A model generated the notes under the pieces. The model had not been told where the DNA came from. It ran no database searches and was given only the letters and a program-made list of their open reading frames with translations. Source: Methanobacteriota archaeon (GTDB lineage Archaea; Altiarchaeota; Altiarchaeia; IMC4; QMZM01). Taken from it: a DNA stretch of 6,252 nt. The translations under genes and the position numbers were made by a program. Shown here piece after piece: positions 1-5,283 of this stretch (position 1 is the first letter of the stretch; every line of letters starts with the position of its first letter). The stretch is from NCBI GenBank assembly GCA_903930485.1, contig CAIYYO010000140.1, positions 1 through 6,252 on the forward strand, written 5' to 3'.

Positions 1-531
1 ATGGGCTTTCATGCAGGCGAGTCTGAAACGGCAATATTCCTTAGGAAAAAAGAAGAAATTAGGAATGCAGGCGAGTCTTTTTGGTTGGTCAAATCATTCA
101 AAGCCAAAACGAGGGATATTCAAAAGATTGGTCAACAAGCTGTAGTTAATAATCAAGAATTGTATTGTATTTTCGTTCAAGCTTCGCAAATCGGTGGTGC
201 TCAACCGACAAAAACAGGGTCTATAGCAGTTCAATTTTCTTTAAATTCCCACAATTGGTTACCTATCCCTAAAGGAATTAAAGTTACGGGCAAGATTGAT
301 AGAAAAACAACTGCTCTGGTTTTGGAATCTTTAAATACTATTGATGGAGAAAATCAAATTGACTTATGGCGATATTCTGATTACCTGAAAGATTCGGACC
401 CAATTAAAATAAGGCAGGGAGCTTCTACAGTGTGCTGTATTAGAAAAGATAGTAAAGGAATGATATCAAGATTCAGAAAGGTTATTGCTGTTGGAAAATT
501 AAAGGCACCATTTGCTGTTTGGTTAAAGTAA
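1..531 (+). CDS. Hypothetical protein of 176 aa, possibly 5'-truncated
   Basis: I do not recognise the family. The frame opens with ATG at the first base of the window, so the true start may lie upstream and this Met may be internal. The protein is soluble-looking, with no membrane segment or signal peptide. It has a charged N-terminus (LRKKEEIRNAGESFWLVKS, about residues 14-32), then mixed beta-rich sequence, and ends in VGKLKAPFAVWLK with TAA. Its codons are strongly AT-rich (one line of 60 bases counts to about 28% G+C) compared with elp3 next door (about 53% in a sampled line), which suggests transfer or a different selective history. Two short in-frame copies of AGES, encoded by an identical 14-base repeat, lie near the start. 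It is followed by a 75-base gap and then elp3 on the same strand. It is a real reading frame by length and composition; its function is unknown. Confidence 0.6.
   Translation: MGFHAGESETAIFLRKKEEIRNAGESFWLVKSFKAKTRDIQKIGQQAVVNNQELYCIFVQASQIGGAQPTKTGSIAVQFSLNSHNWLPIPKGIKVTGKIDRKTTALVLESLNTIDGENQIDLWRYSDYLKDSDPIKIRQGASTVCCIRKDSKGMISRFRKVIAVGKLKAPFAVWLK
11..78 (+). repeat. 14-bp direct repeat inside the first gene
   Basis: The sequence atgcaggcgagtct occurs at 11-24 and again at 65-78, 54 bases apart and therefore in the same frame. It encodes AGES both times, preceded by H in one copy and N in the other. About 0.07 exact pairs of 14-mers are expected by chance in one orientation of a window this size, so it may be a short duplication. 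Confidence 0.6.
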
Positions 532-548
532 GGACCCCAGATTTATTT

Positions 549-555
549 GATATAA
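549..555 (+). promoter_or_regulatory. Possible TATA box for elp3
   Basis: GATATAA sits 52-58 bases upstream of the elp3 ATG in the only intergenic stretch before it. An archaeal start about 25 bases downstream would give a leader of roughly 25-30 nt. No Shine-Dalgarno is visible directly before the ATG. The call is weak because the surrounding DNA is AT-rich anyway. Confidence 0.3.
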
Positions 556-606
556 CTACAGTTTTTGCGCCTCATAAGCCCGTAGTCCCCTAATTACCTA
601 CGTAAC

Positions 607-2256
607 ATGGACAAGGAATATTTTTGTCGGCAAATAATCGAAAAAATCCTCTCCGGCAAGATAACGACCCGGGATGAGATCGGCCTCGCCAAGAGGGAGC
701 TCTCTATAGAATCTGGAGGGAATAGTTATATTCGTAGTTCCGAGATCCTTAGGTACGTAAAGCCTGCGGAATTGGAGAAAGTCCTGCCGCTCCTGCAGAA
801 GAAGCCTGCAAAAACCATGTCAGGCGTAGCCGTTGTTTCTGCAATGACCCGACCGTCTCCATGCCCTCACGGGAAATGCAAATACTGCCCAGGCGGCCCG
901 GACCTCGACGTTCCCCAGAGCTATACCGGCAAGGAGCCGGCGACGCGCAGAGCCATCCGTTATTTGTTCGATCCGTTCCTACAGGTTTCGTTCAGACTTG
1001 CACAACTCAAGGACATCGGCCATCCAATAGACAAGGTCGAATTGATAGTGATGGGCGGCACGCTTACGGCGCAGGACATCGATTACCAGGACTGGTTCGT
1101 TAAGGAGTGCCTCAGGGCGATGAACGAGTTCGAAAACAGTTACGTACTGATAAGGAAACTGGGTGAAGAAGGCTTCATGAAGAGACACGCGAACGGGAAA
1201 AAGGTTTTCCAGTACCGCGAAGACGTGCAGAAAGCGAACGAACATGCCGGAGTCCGTTGCGTCGGCCTGACTTTCGAGCCCCGCCCGGACTGGGCGAAGA
1301 AGAGCCAGATCGACTGGATGCTTGAGCTCGGCGTGACCCGCGTTGAAACAGGTGTGCAGTGCCCGTATGACTTCGTTTATGGAAGGGTCGACCGGGGCCA
1401 TACCGTTGAAGACGTTGCCGAGGCGACGCAGCAGATGAAGGACTCAGGCCTTAAAGTATCGTATCACATGATGCCCGGGATACTTGGAAAAAATCCGGAC
1501 CTGGACCTCGACGGCTTCAAAAAAATATTCAACGACCAGCGTTTCAAGCCGGACATGCTGAAGATTTATCCGTGCCTGGTCATCAAGGGGACAGAGTACT
1601 ACGACATGTGGAAAAAAGGAGAATACGTACCCTTGTCGACCGAAGAAGCGGTCGACCTCATAGTCAAGGTGAAGCAGATCATGCCACCGTGGGTGCGCAC
1701 CATGAGGATCATGCGGGACATCCCTTCCAACCTCGTCGAAGCCGGGATCAAATCCTCGAATCTCGGGCAGTTAGTCGACAGGGAGCTGGAGAGGAGAAAG
1801 ACCCGTTGCAAGTGCATCAGGTGCAGGGAAGTCGGACACATGCTGGAAAAAGGCCTAACCCCGGACGAGAAAAATGTCAAGCTCAAAAAAAGGGTTTACA
1901 CCGCGAGCCGGGGCAAGGAGATCTTCCTTTCGTTCGAAGACGTGAGAAAAGACATACTCCTCGGCTTCCTGAGGCTGCGGATGCCGTCCGAACCCTTCAG
2001 GCCCGAGATAGACGTAAAGACCGCGCTCATAAGAGAACTGCACGTCTACGGCCCCATGGTCGAGATAGGAGAACGCGCAAGCGAGAAATGGCAGCACCGC
2101 GGCTACGGGGCCGAGCTTTTGGCCGAAGCTGAAAAGATCTCGGGCGAAGAATACTGCAAGGAAAAGGTACTCATCACTTCAGGCATCGGCGCGCGAGAAT
2201 ATTACTGCAAACACGGCTACAGGAGGACTGGCGTATACATGGGAAAGAAGCTTTAA
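607..2256 (+). CDS. elp3: Elp3, tRNA uridine-34 carboxymethyl-forming radical SAM/acetyltransferase
   Basis: Elp3 uses S-adenosylmethionine and acetyl-CoA to build the cm5 group on wobble uridine of tRNA. Archaea have it without the other eukaryotic Elongator subunits, so it probably acts alone in the cytosol. The 549-residue length is normal for the family. Residues 1-80 form the tRNA-binding N-terminal region. The radical SAM cluster motif is C86-x4-C91-x2-C94 (PCPHGKCKYCPGG), followed by the MGGT strand at 149-152. A cysteine-rich linker (C401, C403, C406, with H411 nearby) matches the conserved zinc-site region of Elp3. The C-terminal GNAT domain, about 445-549, has the acetyl-CoA loop Q496-H-R-G-Y-G501 and the typical ending GIGAREYY...HGY..TGVYM.K.L. 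The start is the first ATG after the gap and gives the usual N-terminus. The stop lies one base from the convergent protease gene. All key residues are present, so I expect it to be functional. Confidence 0.96.
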   Translation: MDKEYFCRQIIEKILSGKITTRDEIGLAKRELSIESGGNSYIRSSEILRYVKPAELEKVLPLLQKKPAKTMSGVAVVSAMTRPSPCPHGKCKYCPGGPDLDVPQSYTGKEPATRRAIRYLFDPFLQVSFRLAQLKDIGHPIDKVELIVMGGTLTAQDIDYQDWFVKECLRAMNEFENSYVLIRKLGEEGFMKRHANGKKVFQYREDVQKANEHAGVRCVGLTFEPRPDWAKKSQIDWMLELGVTRVETGVQCPYDFVYGRVDRGHTVEDVAEATQQMKDSGLKVSYHMMPGILGKNPDLDLDGFKKIFNDQRFKPDMLKIYPCLVIKGTEYYDMWKKGEYVPLSTEEAVDLIVKVKQIMPPWVRTMRIMRDIPSNLVEAGIKSSNLGQLVDRELERRKTRCKCIRCREVGHMLEKGLTPDEKNVKLKKRVYTASRGKEIFLSFEDVRKDILLGFLRLRMPSEPFRPEIDVKTALIRELHVYGPMVEIGERASEKWQHRGYGAELLAEAEKISGEEYCKEKVLITSGIGAREYYCKHGYRRTGVYMGKKL

Positions 2257-2257
2257 C

Positions 2258-3739
2258 TTATAACAGGCTTCTCATGTAATCGAAGAATATCGTGACCAGC
2301 GGCAGCGCGTTGACGATTATCAGGAGAAGGCTTACCGAAACTATCGCATATACGATTCTCTTGGAGGTCTCCTGGCTTACGTTGAAGACCGACAAGATCT
2401 CCTTCAGCATCCGCCATCCGTCGAAAGGCGCAATAGGCAGGACGTTAACGAGCGCGACGTTGAAGTTGAAGAGAAGGGTCCAGAAGAAAGTCTTTAGGAG
2501 GAAATCCAGCATGCCGATGCTCAAGCCATTCGCCGGCCGCAGGTCGTTCGCCACTTCGAGGCCGATGTAGGGCGATGCCTCTTTCTTGACTTCCGGATTA
2601 GAGATGATAGGAACTAAAAAACTCCCGTTCGTAGTCGTGACATTGGCCATTGAGCCCACGGTCAGGTTGGATACCACCGAAACGTAAGAAGATGCGCCGG
2701 TCACGGGATCCCCGTTTATGGCCGTGATCACCGTATCGTTGTATAGTATGCCGTAAGCTGATGAATTGGGAAGGATCGCAACTACCTTTGCGCCGTCGGA
2801 CGAGACTAGGAACAATGATACAGAGACCATCCCAAGCGCGGCGACGGCGCAGACTATCAGATTCGCGAAGGAGCCCGCGGAAAATACCCTCATCTTCTCG
2901 ATGCTCGGCCTCTTCTCAAGCTCTTTGTCGTCCGGTTCAACGAATGCTCCGATAGGTATTATCCCCAATGTGAGGAGGCCTGTGGACTTAAGCTTTATCC
3001 CGTGAACCCTTGCAAGGACGCCGTGAGCGAATTCGTGGCAGACAAGGAGGACTGCGAAGGCTATGACCGCTATCGAAATAGGCACGAATATGTCGGCATA
3101 GCCCGGAGTCGTAACACCCCACTGACCGTCCCTGACCGTCGGCACGATAGGTGAAACCCCCGGCATATTCGACCCCGCGAAAAGTATCTTGTCCGCGGAC
3201 TCGACGAAGAGCCCGATAATCAGGGGAGGTATGCCGACGCCCCCGTAGACTGCATCAATGTAGAGCGGGACATGCACGCTAGACCCCATTACGGCCAGGA
3301 CGATCGCCGCGAATTTGATGAAGACCAGGGTTATCAGGAACGATGCGAAGATGTAATCCGCAAGCGCCATACGGATGTCTGCCAGAAGCTTTATGCATAT
3401 CAGGAGGAGTATGAGCAATAGGACAGCCGACAAAAGGCCCTGAGACCAGAACACCACCACAAAAGCCCCGAACAAGAACAAGACATAGTCTAGATTCCTG
3501 CTCAACCCCCGATACTTGGAAAGATACGCCGCACCAAGCCCGCCGAAAGAGACGACGACAGACAGATCGGCCAGGAACTTCCAGAGGCCGGGAGCAAGCC
3601 GGGCGATGAAATCTATCAAGGGAATGAAATACTTCGTTCTGACCATGAAGACAACGAAATACCTTTCCTGCCTGCTGCGCAGAAGAACCGCCGTACCGGC
3701 GACGAACAAAACCAGGAAAACCAGCAGATTATAATCCAT
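2258..3739 (-). CDS. Site-2-protease-like M50 membrane metalloprotease with PDZ domain
   Basis: This 493-residue polytopic membrane protein has the hallmarks of peptidase family M50, whose members cleave substrates inside the membrane, often to release regulators. The zinc motif is H235-E-F-A-H239 at the end of a hydrophobic segment (about 216-234). The second metal-ligand motif is N432-VLPIAPF-D440-G in a later helix. Between them are GAFVEPDD (264-271), SAGSFANLIV (287-296) and a PDZ-like stretch at about 312-398. Several hydrophobic segments precede the core (about 3-20, 60-74, 84-119, 128-150), and one follows it (about 463-487). The start abuts the stop of the MBF1 gene (TAA-ATG) and has a good GGAG six bases upstream, so it is probably co-transcribed and coupled with MBF1. 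All catalytic residues are present. The substrate is unknown, and the neighbouring regulator is soluble-looking, so it is not an obvious substrate. Confidence 0.93.
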   Translation of the reverse strand: MDYNLLVFLVLFVAGTAVLLRSRQERYFVVFMVRTKYFIPLIDFIARLAPGLWKFLADLSVVVSFGGLGAAYLSKYRGLSRNLDYVLFLFGAFVVVFWSQGLLSAVLLLILLLICIKLLADIRMALADYIFASFLITLVFIKFAAIVLAVMGSSVHVPLYIDAVYGGVGIPPLIIGLFVESADKILFAGSNMPGVSPIVPTVRDGQWGVTTPGYADIFVPISIAVIAFAVLLVCHEFAHGVLARVHGIKLKSTGLLTLGIIPIGAFVEPDDKELEKRPSIEKMRVFSAGSFANLIVCAVAALGMVSVSLFLVSSDGAKVVAILPNSSAYGILYNDTVITAINGDPVTGASSYVSVVSNLTVGSMANVTTTNGSFLVPIISNPEVKKEASPYIGLEVANDLRPANGLSIGMLDFLLKTFFWTLLFNFNVALVNVLPIAPFDGWRMLKEILSVFNVSQETSKRIVYAIVSVSLLLIIVNALPLVTIFFDYMRSLL

Positions 3740-4228
3740 TTATTTCTCCGTCTTCCTCACAACGACGACGTCGCCGAGCGTCAGATCCTTGGCAGAGCCG
3801 AGACCGTGCCTGCCGGGTTCCAGAGAGGTCTTCTCCATAAGCCTGACGCCTAACTTGATCTCGAGCTTCTTGATCAATGAATCGCTGGGCTCAAACCACT
3901 TCCCGGACTCAAGCCGGTGTATGACCGATACCGGCTCGTTTACGAGCTTCGCAAGCTCCTCCTGCTTTAAGCCCTTCTTCTCTCTGGCTTTGTGAATCCT
4001 CATCGGAAAGTCGTCGGCAAGGACCTGGAACGGAAGATCCATCGCGGCGGATTTAACCAAAGGCTGCGAAAGAAGCTGCCTGACCGGCTTCTTGACCTCC
4101 TCACGTGGGATAACGTCTTCTACGACCTTGCCGTAAACAGCGCAATCGTTGCACGTGAAAACAAGAGTACCCTCAAGCCTGACGCGCTTGCCCTCCTTAA
4201 CGTTCCTGCCGCAAGTCTCACACTGCAT
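3740..4228 (-). CDS. Archaeal MBF1-like transcription factor (zinc ribbon plus HTH)
   Basis: This 162-residue protein has the archaeal multiprotein-bridging-factor-1 layout. An N-terminal zinc ribbon with C3, C6, C26 and C29 is followed by a linker and then a Cro/C1-type helix-turn-helix at about 75-132 (RIHKAREKKGLKQEELAKLV ... VIHRLESGKW). The C-terminal tail ends LTLGDVVVVRKTEK. MBF1 is a conserved archaeal and eukaryotic protein; in eukaryotes it bridges activators and TBP, while in archaea links to transcription and to the ribosome have been proposed. The ATG at 4228 gives the correct zinc-ribbon N-terminus with the first cysteine at residue 3. No Shine-Dalgarno precedes it and a TATA-like box lies about 20-29 bases upstream, which fits leaderless transcription. 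It is the first gene of a likely two-gene operon with the M50 protease. Confidence 0.93.
   Translation of the reverse strand: MQCETCGRNVKEGKRVRLEGTLVFTCNDCAVYGKVVEDVIPREEVKKPVRQLLSQPLVKSAAMDLPFQVLADDFPMRIHKAREKKGLKQEELAKLVNEPVSVIHRLESGKWFEPSDSLIKKLEIKLGVRLMEKTSLEPGRHGLGSAKDLTLGDVVVVRKTEK
3746..3749 (-). promoter_or_regulatory. Shine-Dalgarno for the M50 protease
   Basis: On the minus strand GGAG lies inside the last MBF1 codons, six bases before the protease ATG. Since MBF1 itself lacks such a site, this supports internal initiation at the second gene of an operon and fixes the protease start at 3739. Confidence 0.65.
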
Positions 4229-4246
4229 TTTAAACAGAAAAAAACC

Positions 4247-4257
4247 TTTATTATTTT
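4247..4257 (-). promoter_or_regulatory. TATA-like promoter element of the MBF1-protease operon
   Basis: The minus strand reads AAAATAATAAA here, 19-29 bases before the MBF1 start codon. With no ribosome binding site in between, transcription would begin at or near the ATG. The element shares the 71-base divergent gap with the tRNA-Trp promoter. Confidence 0.45.
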
Positions 4258-4268
4258 CGATTCAATCC

Positions 4269-4276
4269 TATAATAT
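4269..4276 (+). promoter_or_regulatory. TATA box of tRNA-Trp
   Basis: TATAATAT lies 24-31 bases upstream of the first base of mature tRNA-Trp, which is the expected archaeal TATA spacing if transcription begins close to the mature 5' end. No clear purine-rich BRE precedes it. Confidence 0.55.
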
Positions 4277-4337
4277 CAGATTACCAGGCCATTACAAACG
4301 GGGATGTGGGGTAACCTGGTATCCTAGCGGGCTCCAG

Positions 4338-4423
4338 ACAAAAAATTACCTGGAGCGCTGATGCGACTGAAAGGTTGCAGATGATGATTAGACGGGTACG
4401 TCCCCCTAAGGGGGCCGGAAGAT
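4338..4423 (+). other. tRNA-Trp intron, 86 nt
   Basis: This is the segment between tRNA positions 37 and 38 that must be removed by the tRNA splicing endonuclease. It contains an A-rich start, a methylation-guide-like segment (4349-4387), and a strong hairpin CCCCC-TAA-GGGGG (4402-4414). Euryarchaeal tRNA-Trp introns are known to carry box C/D guides, which supports its identity. Confidence 0.85.
4349..4387 (+). ncRNA. Box C/D-like methylation guide for tRNA-Trp C34, within the intron
   Basis: CTGGAGC (4350-4356) is perfectly complementary to GCTCCAG (4331-4337) of the 5' exon and is followed, one base later, by box D CTGA (4358-4361). The fifth base upstream of the box, G4353, pairs with C4334, which is tRNA C34. 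That is the exact rule for 2'-O-methylation. Directly after box D a six-pair stem, TGCGAC/GTTGCA (4362-4367 and 4374-4379, loop TGAAAG), leads to a perfect box C, ATGATGA (4381-4387). This order (D, stem, C) fits a kink-turn closed by a hairpin. GACGGGT (4391-4397) is nearly complementary to positions 38-44, but I see no second box D at the right spacing, so the second guide is unproven. Cm34 guidance from this intron is known in other euryarchaea. Confidence 0.7.
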
Positions 4424-4462
4424 ACTCGCCGATGAGGGTTCAAATCCCTCCGTCCCCAAAGC

Positions 4463-4490
4463 TCTTTTCTTTTTTTCGAAAAAAGAAAAG
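4463..4490 (+). terminator. T-rich terminator and inverted repeat after tRNA-Trp
   Basis: Five bases after the tRNA end comes CTTTTC followed by seven T's, matching archaeal oligo-T termination signals. The tract continues as CG, six A's and GAAAAG, forming an almost perfect AT-rich inverted repeat with one extra T. Confidence 0.6.
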
Positions 4491-4492
4491 TG

Positions 4493-4508
4493 CTTTTGAC
4501 CCCAAAAG
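4493..4508. repeat. Small perfect inverted repeat
   Basis: CTTTTG-ACCC-CAAAAG has perfect six-base arms and a four-base loop. It lies in the gap between the tRNA terminator and the small membrane-protein gene. Its role is unknown; it could be part of the terminator region. Confidence 0.4.
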
Positions 4509-4551
4509 AAAAAATCCAGGCTACGGACCACAGTTTTGGAGTGGGATTAAA

Positions 4552-4737
4552 ATGAATGCAATTGATGCTATCGTTGATGCGTTTGAGATTATTACAGGGG
4601 TGTTCGTAATATACCTCTTTACCAACGAGGTAACGAAAATGTACCCCGAATACGGACAATATGGCTGGGAGCTATTTGGCACATTGTTTATTGCAACCGT
4701 ACTCTTTTTGAAATATGGTTTGTTTAAAAGAAAATAA
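4552..4737 (+). CDS. Small two-helix membrane protein, 61 aa, unknown function
   Basis: I do not recognise the family. The ATG at 4552 is preceded by GGAG ten bases upstream. The frame is open further upstream, but that part runs through the tRNA gene and is not credible. The protein has two hydrophobic segments, about residues 9-24 (DAFEIITGVFVIYLF) and 41-57 (LFGTLFIATVLFLKYG). A short polar, tyrosine-rich turn (TKMYPEYGQYGWE) separates them, and a basic FKRK tail ends the protein, so it looks like an integral membrane hairpin. Codon use is AT-rich like the first gene. Its TAA is followed immediately by the ATG of the RelE relic (TAA-ATG), so the two may once have been co-transcribed. It could be a chance frame, but the coherent two-helix pattern argues otherwise. 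Confidence 0.55.
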   Translation: MNAIDAIVDAFEIITGVFVIYLFTNEVTKMYPEYGQYGWELFGTLFIATVLFLKYGLFKRK

Positions 4738-4913
4738 ATGCCAGTCAAAGGATAAGGATCCGTCCCGAAAGATTCGTCAGGAAGCTGGTCGGCAATCCAG
4801 GTTACAGGCTGCGCGTGGGCGTTTACCGGGTGTTCATGGACGTCGAGAGGGAGAAGCTGATCGTGCTGGTCATCAAATTAGGCCGCAGGGAGAGTGTTTA
4901 CAACGGGGATTGA
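4738..4913 (+). pseudogene. RelE/ParE-family toxin relic, frameshifted and internally deleted
   Basis: RelE toxins are ribosome-dependent mRNA endonucleases of about 85-90 residues. From 4752 to the TGA at 4911-4913 one frame reads IRIRPERFVRKL, then VGNPGYRLRVGVYRVFMD, and ends LVIKLGRRESVYNGD, which is the typical C-terminal beta-sheet half of RelE. The ATG at 4738 starts MPVK in a different frame and meets TAA within six codons; a net one-base loss near 4750 would join the two. Even then the protein would be only about 58 residues. The helical middle normally found between the first strand-helix (ERFVRKL) and the GNPGYRLRVG strand is missing, as if deleted between similar RKL segments. No usable start exists in the main frame. 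No antitoxin gene is recognisable beside it. It is a dead gene with high confidence in the family. Confidence 0.8.
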
Positions 4914-4918
4914 TTGAC

Positions 4919-5263
4919 TTATATCGTTATCCCCTCGGTCTTCGCCTTTCCAACCATCGTCACGCCTTTGCTGCGTTTTTTGTATTCTTCGGGAGTGTAA
5001 CATATGAAATCCACCGCCTAGTCCATAAGGCTCCGGTAGTCGTACATTCTTGTTCCGCGCTGCATGTAGTTTAATCCTTTGAATTTCGGGCTGACTATAA
5101 TCAAGTCTACGTCGCTGTCTTTATGCGTTTTCCCGTTTGCAGAGCTTCCGAAGAGTATCATCTTCTCGACAGGATAATCCTTGTTGATCTCCTTCTTTAT
5201 CTTTGCAAGCTGAGTTATGAGAGTTGCTTTTTAGCATTCCGCGTATCGGATGTGTGACCACAT
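4919..5263 (-). pseudogene. MNT-type minimal nucleotidyltransferase, broken by two stops
   Basis: Read from the ATG at 5263 this frame gives 114 codons ending in TAA. The core is KMILFGSSANGKTHKDSDVD-LIIV, with the GSx(n)DxD metal-binding motif of small nucleotidyltransferases, and the later AVDFICYTPEEYKKR supplies the third acidic strand. Such proteins are often antitoxins paired with HEPN toxins and can transfer AMP. Two lesions disrupt it: TAA at codon 11 (5233-5231) and TAG at codon 82 (5020-5018), the latter just before AVDF. A second possible start is ATG at 5237, which would need loss of one A from a run of five to join the frame. The proposed start is one base after the TGA of the Fic gene, so the two were probably translationally coupled. 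It ends five bases from the convergent RelE relic. No HEPN partner is visible. Confidence 0.82.
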
Positions 5264-5283
5264 TTCATTTTTTTGTAGTCACA
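5253..5283 (-). repeat. Inverted repeat across the Fic stop and MNT start
   Basis: Arms 5253-5262 (tgtgaccaca) and 5274-5283 (tgtagtcaca) are complementary at nine of ten positions, with the tenth a G-U in RNA. They enclose an 11-base T/A-rich loop. In the minus-strand transcript the Fic TGA is in the loop and the MNT ATG begins at the loop edge, so the hairpin could modulate coupling or act as a terminator. Confidence 0.5.

Larger units (their letters stand above)
4300..4458 (+). tRNA. tRNA-Trp (CCA anticodon) with an intron after position 37
   Basis: Joining 4300-4337 to 4424-4458 gives a 73-nt tRNA. The acceptor stem is GGGGATG (4300-4306) with CGTCCCC (4451-4457), including one T-G pair, and A73 is the discriminator; no CCA is encoded. 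The D arm has a three-pair stem around a loop containing TGG. The anticodon stem GCGGG (4327-4331) pairs with CTCGC (4425-4429), including one G-T. The loop CTCCAGA has anticodon CCA at 4334-4336. The variable loop is CGAT, only four bases. The T arm is GAGGG-TTCAAAT-CCCTC (4434-4450). The intron of 86 nt (4338-4423) sits between positions 37 and 38, the canonical archaeal site. The bulge-helix-bulge that should define splicing is imperfect: 32-35 pair with GGAAG at the intron's 3' end only with a bulged A. The exact junctions are therefore inferred from the tRNA fold. Confidence 0.93.

Noticed and set aside
979..1401. 140-codon minus-strand frame inside elp3
   Set aside because: It is fully covered by the conserved elp3 frame and shows no recognisable protein features; it is a shadow of GC-rich coding.
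1572..2132. 186-codon plus-strand frame inside elp3
   Set aside because: Its arginine/histidine-rich, low-complexity composition is typical of a shifted frame over a real gene.
4402..4414. CCCCC-TAA-GGGGG hairpin as a transcription terminator
   Set aside because: It lies inside the tRNA intron, has no T tract after it, and the 3' exon must be transcribed beyond it.
4375..4551. Upstream extension of the small membrane-protein frame through the tRNA
   Set aside because: It runs through the tRNA intron, 3' exon and terminator; the protein-like part begins at 4552.
4324..4659. Minus-strand frame over the tRNA and small gene
   Set aside because: It is antisense to a well-supported tRNA and contains the usual translated-tRNA artefact (WGRRDLNPHRR).
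5018..5020. Amber codon in the MNT gene read as pyrrolysine
   Set aside because: A second, ochre stop lies upstream in the same frame, and no pyrrolysine genes are seen; simple decay is the better explanation.
4715..5074. 119-codon plus-strand frame across the RelE and MNT relics
   Set aside because: It matches neither relic in its own frame and crosses both; the real homology lies in other frames.
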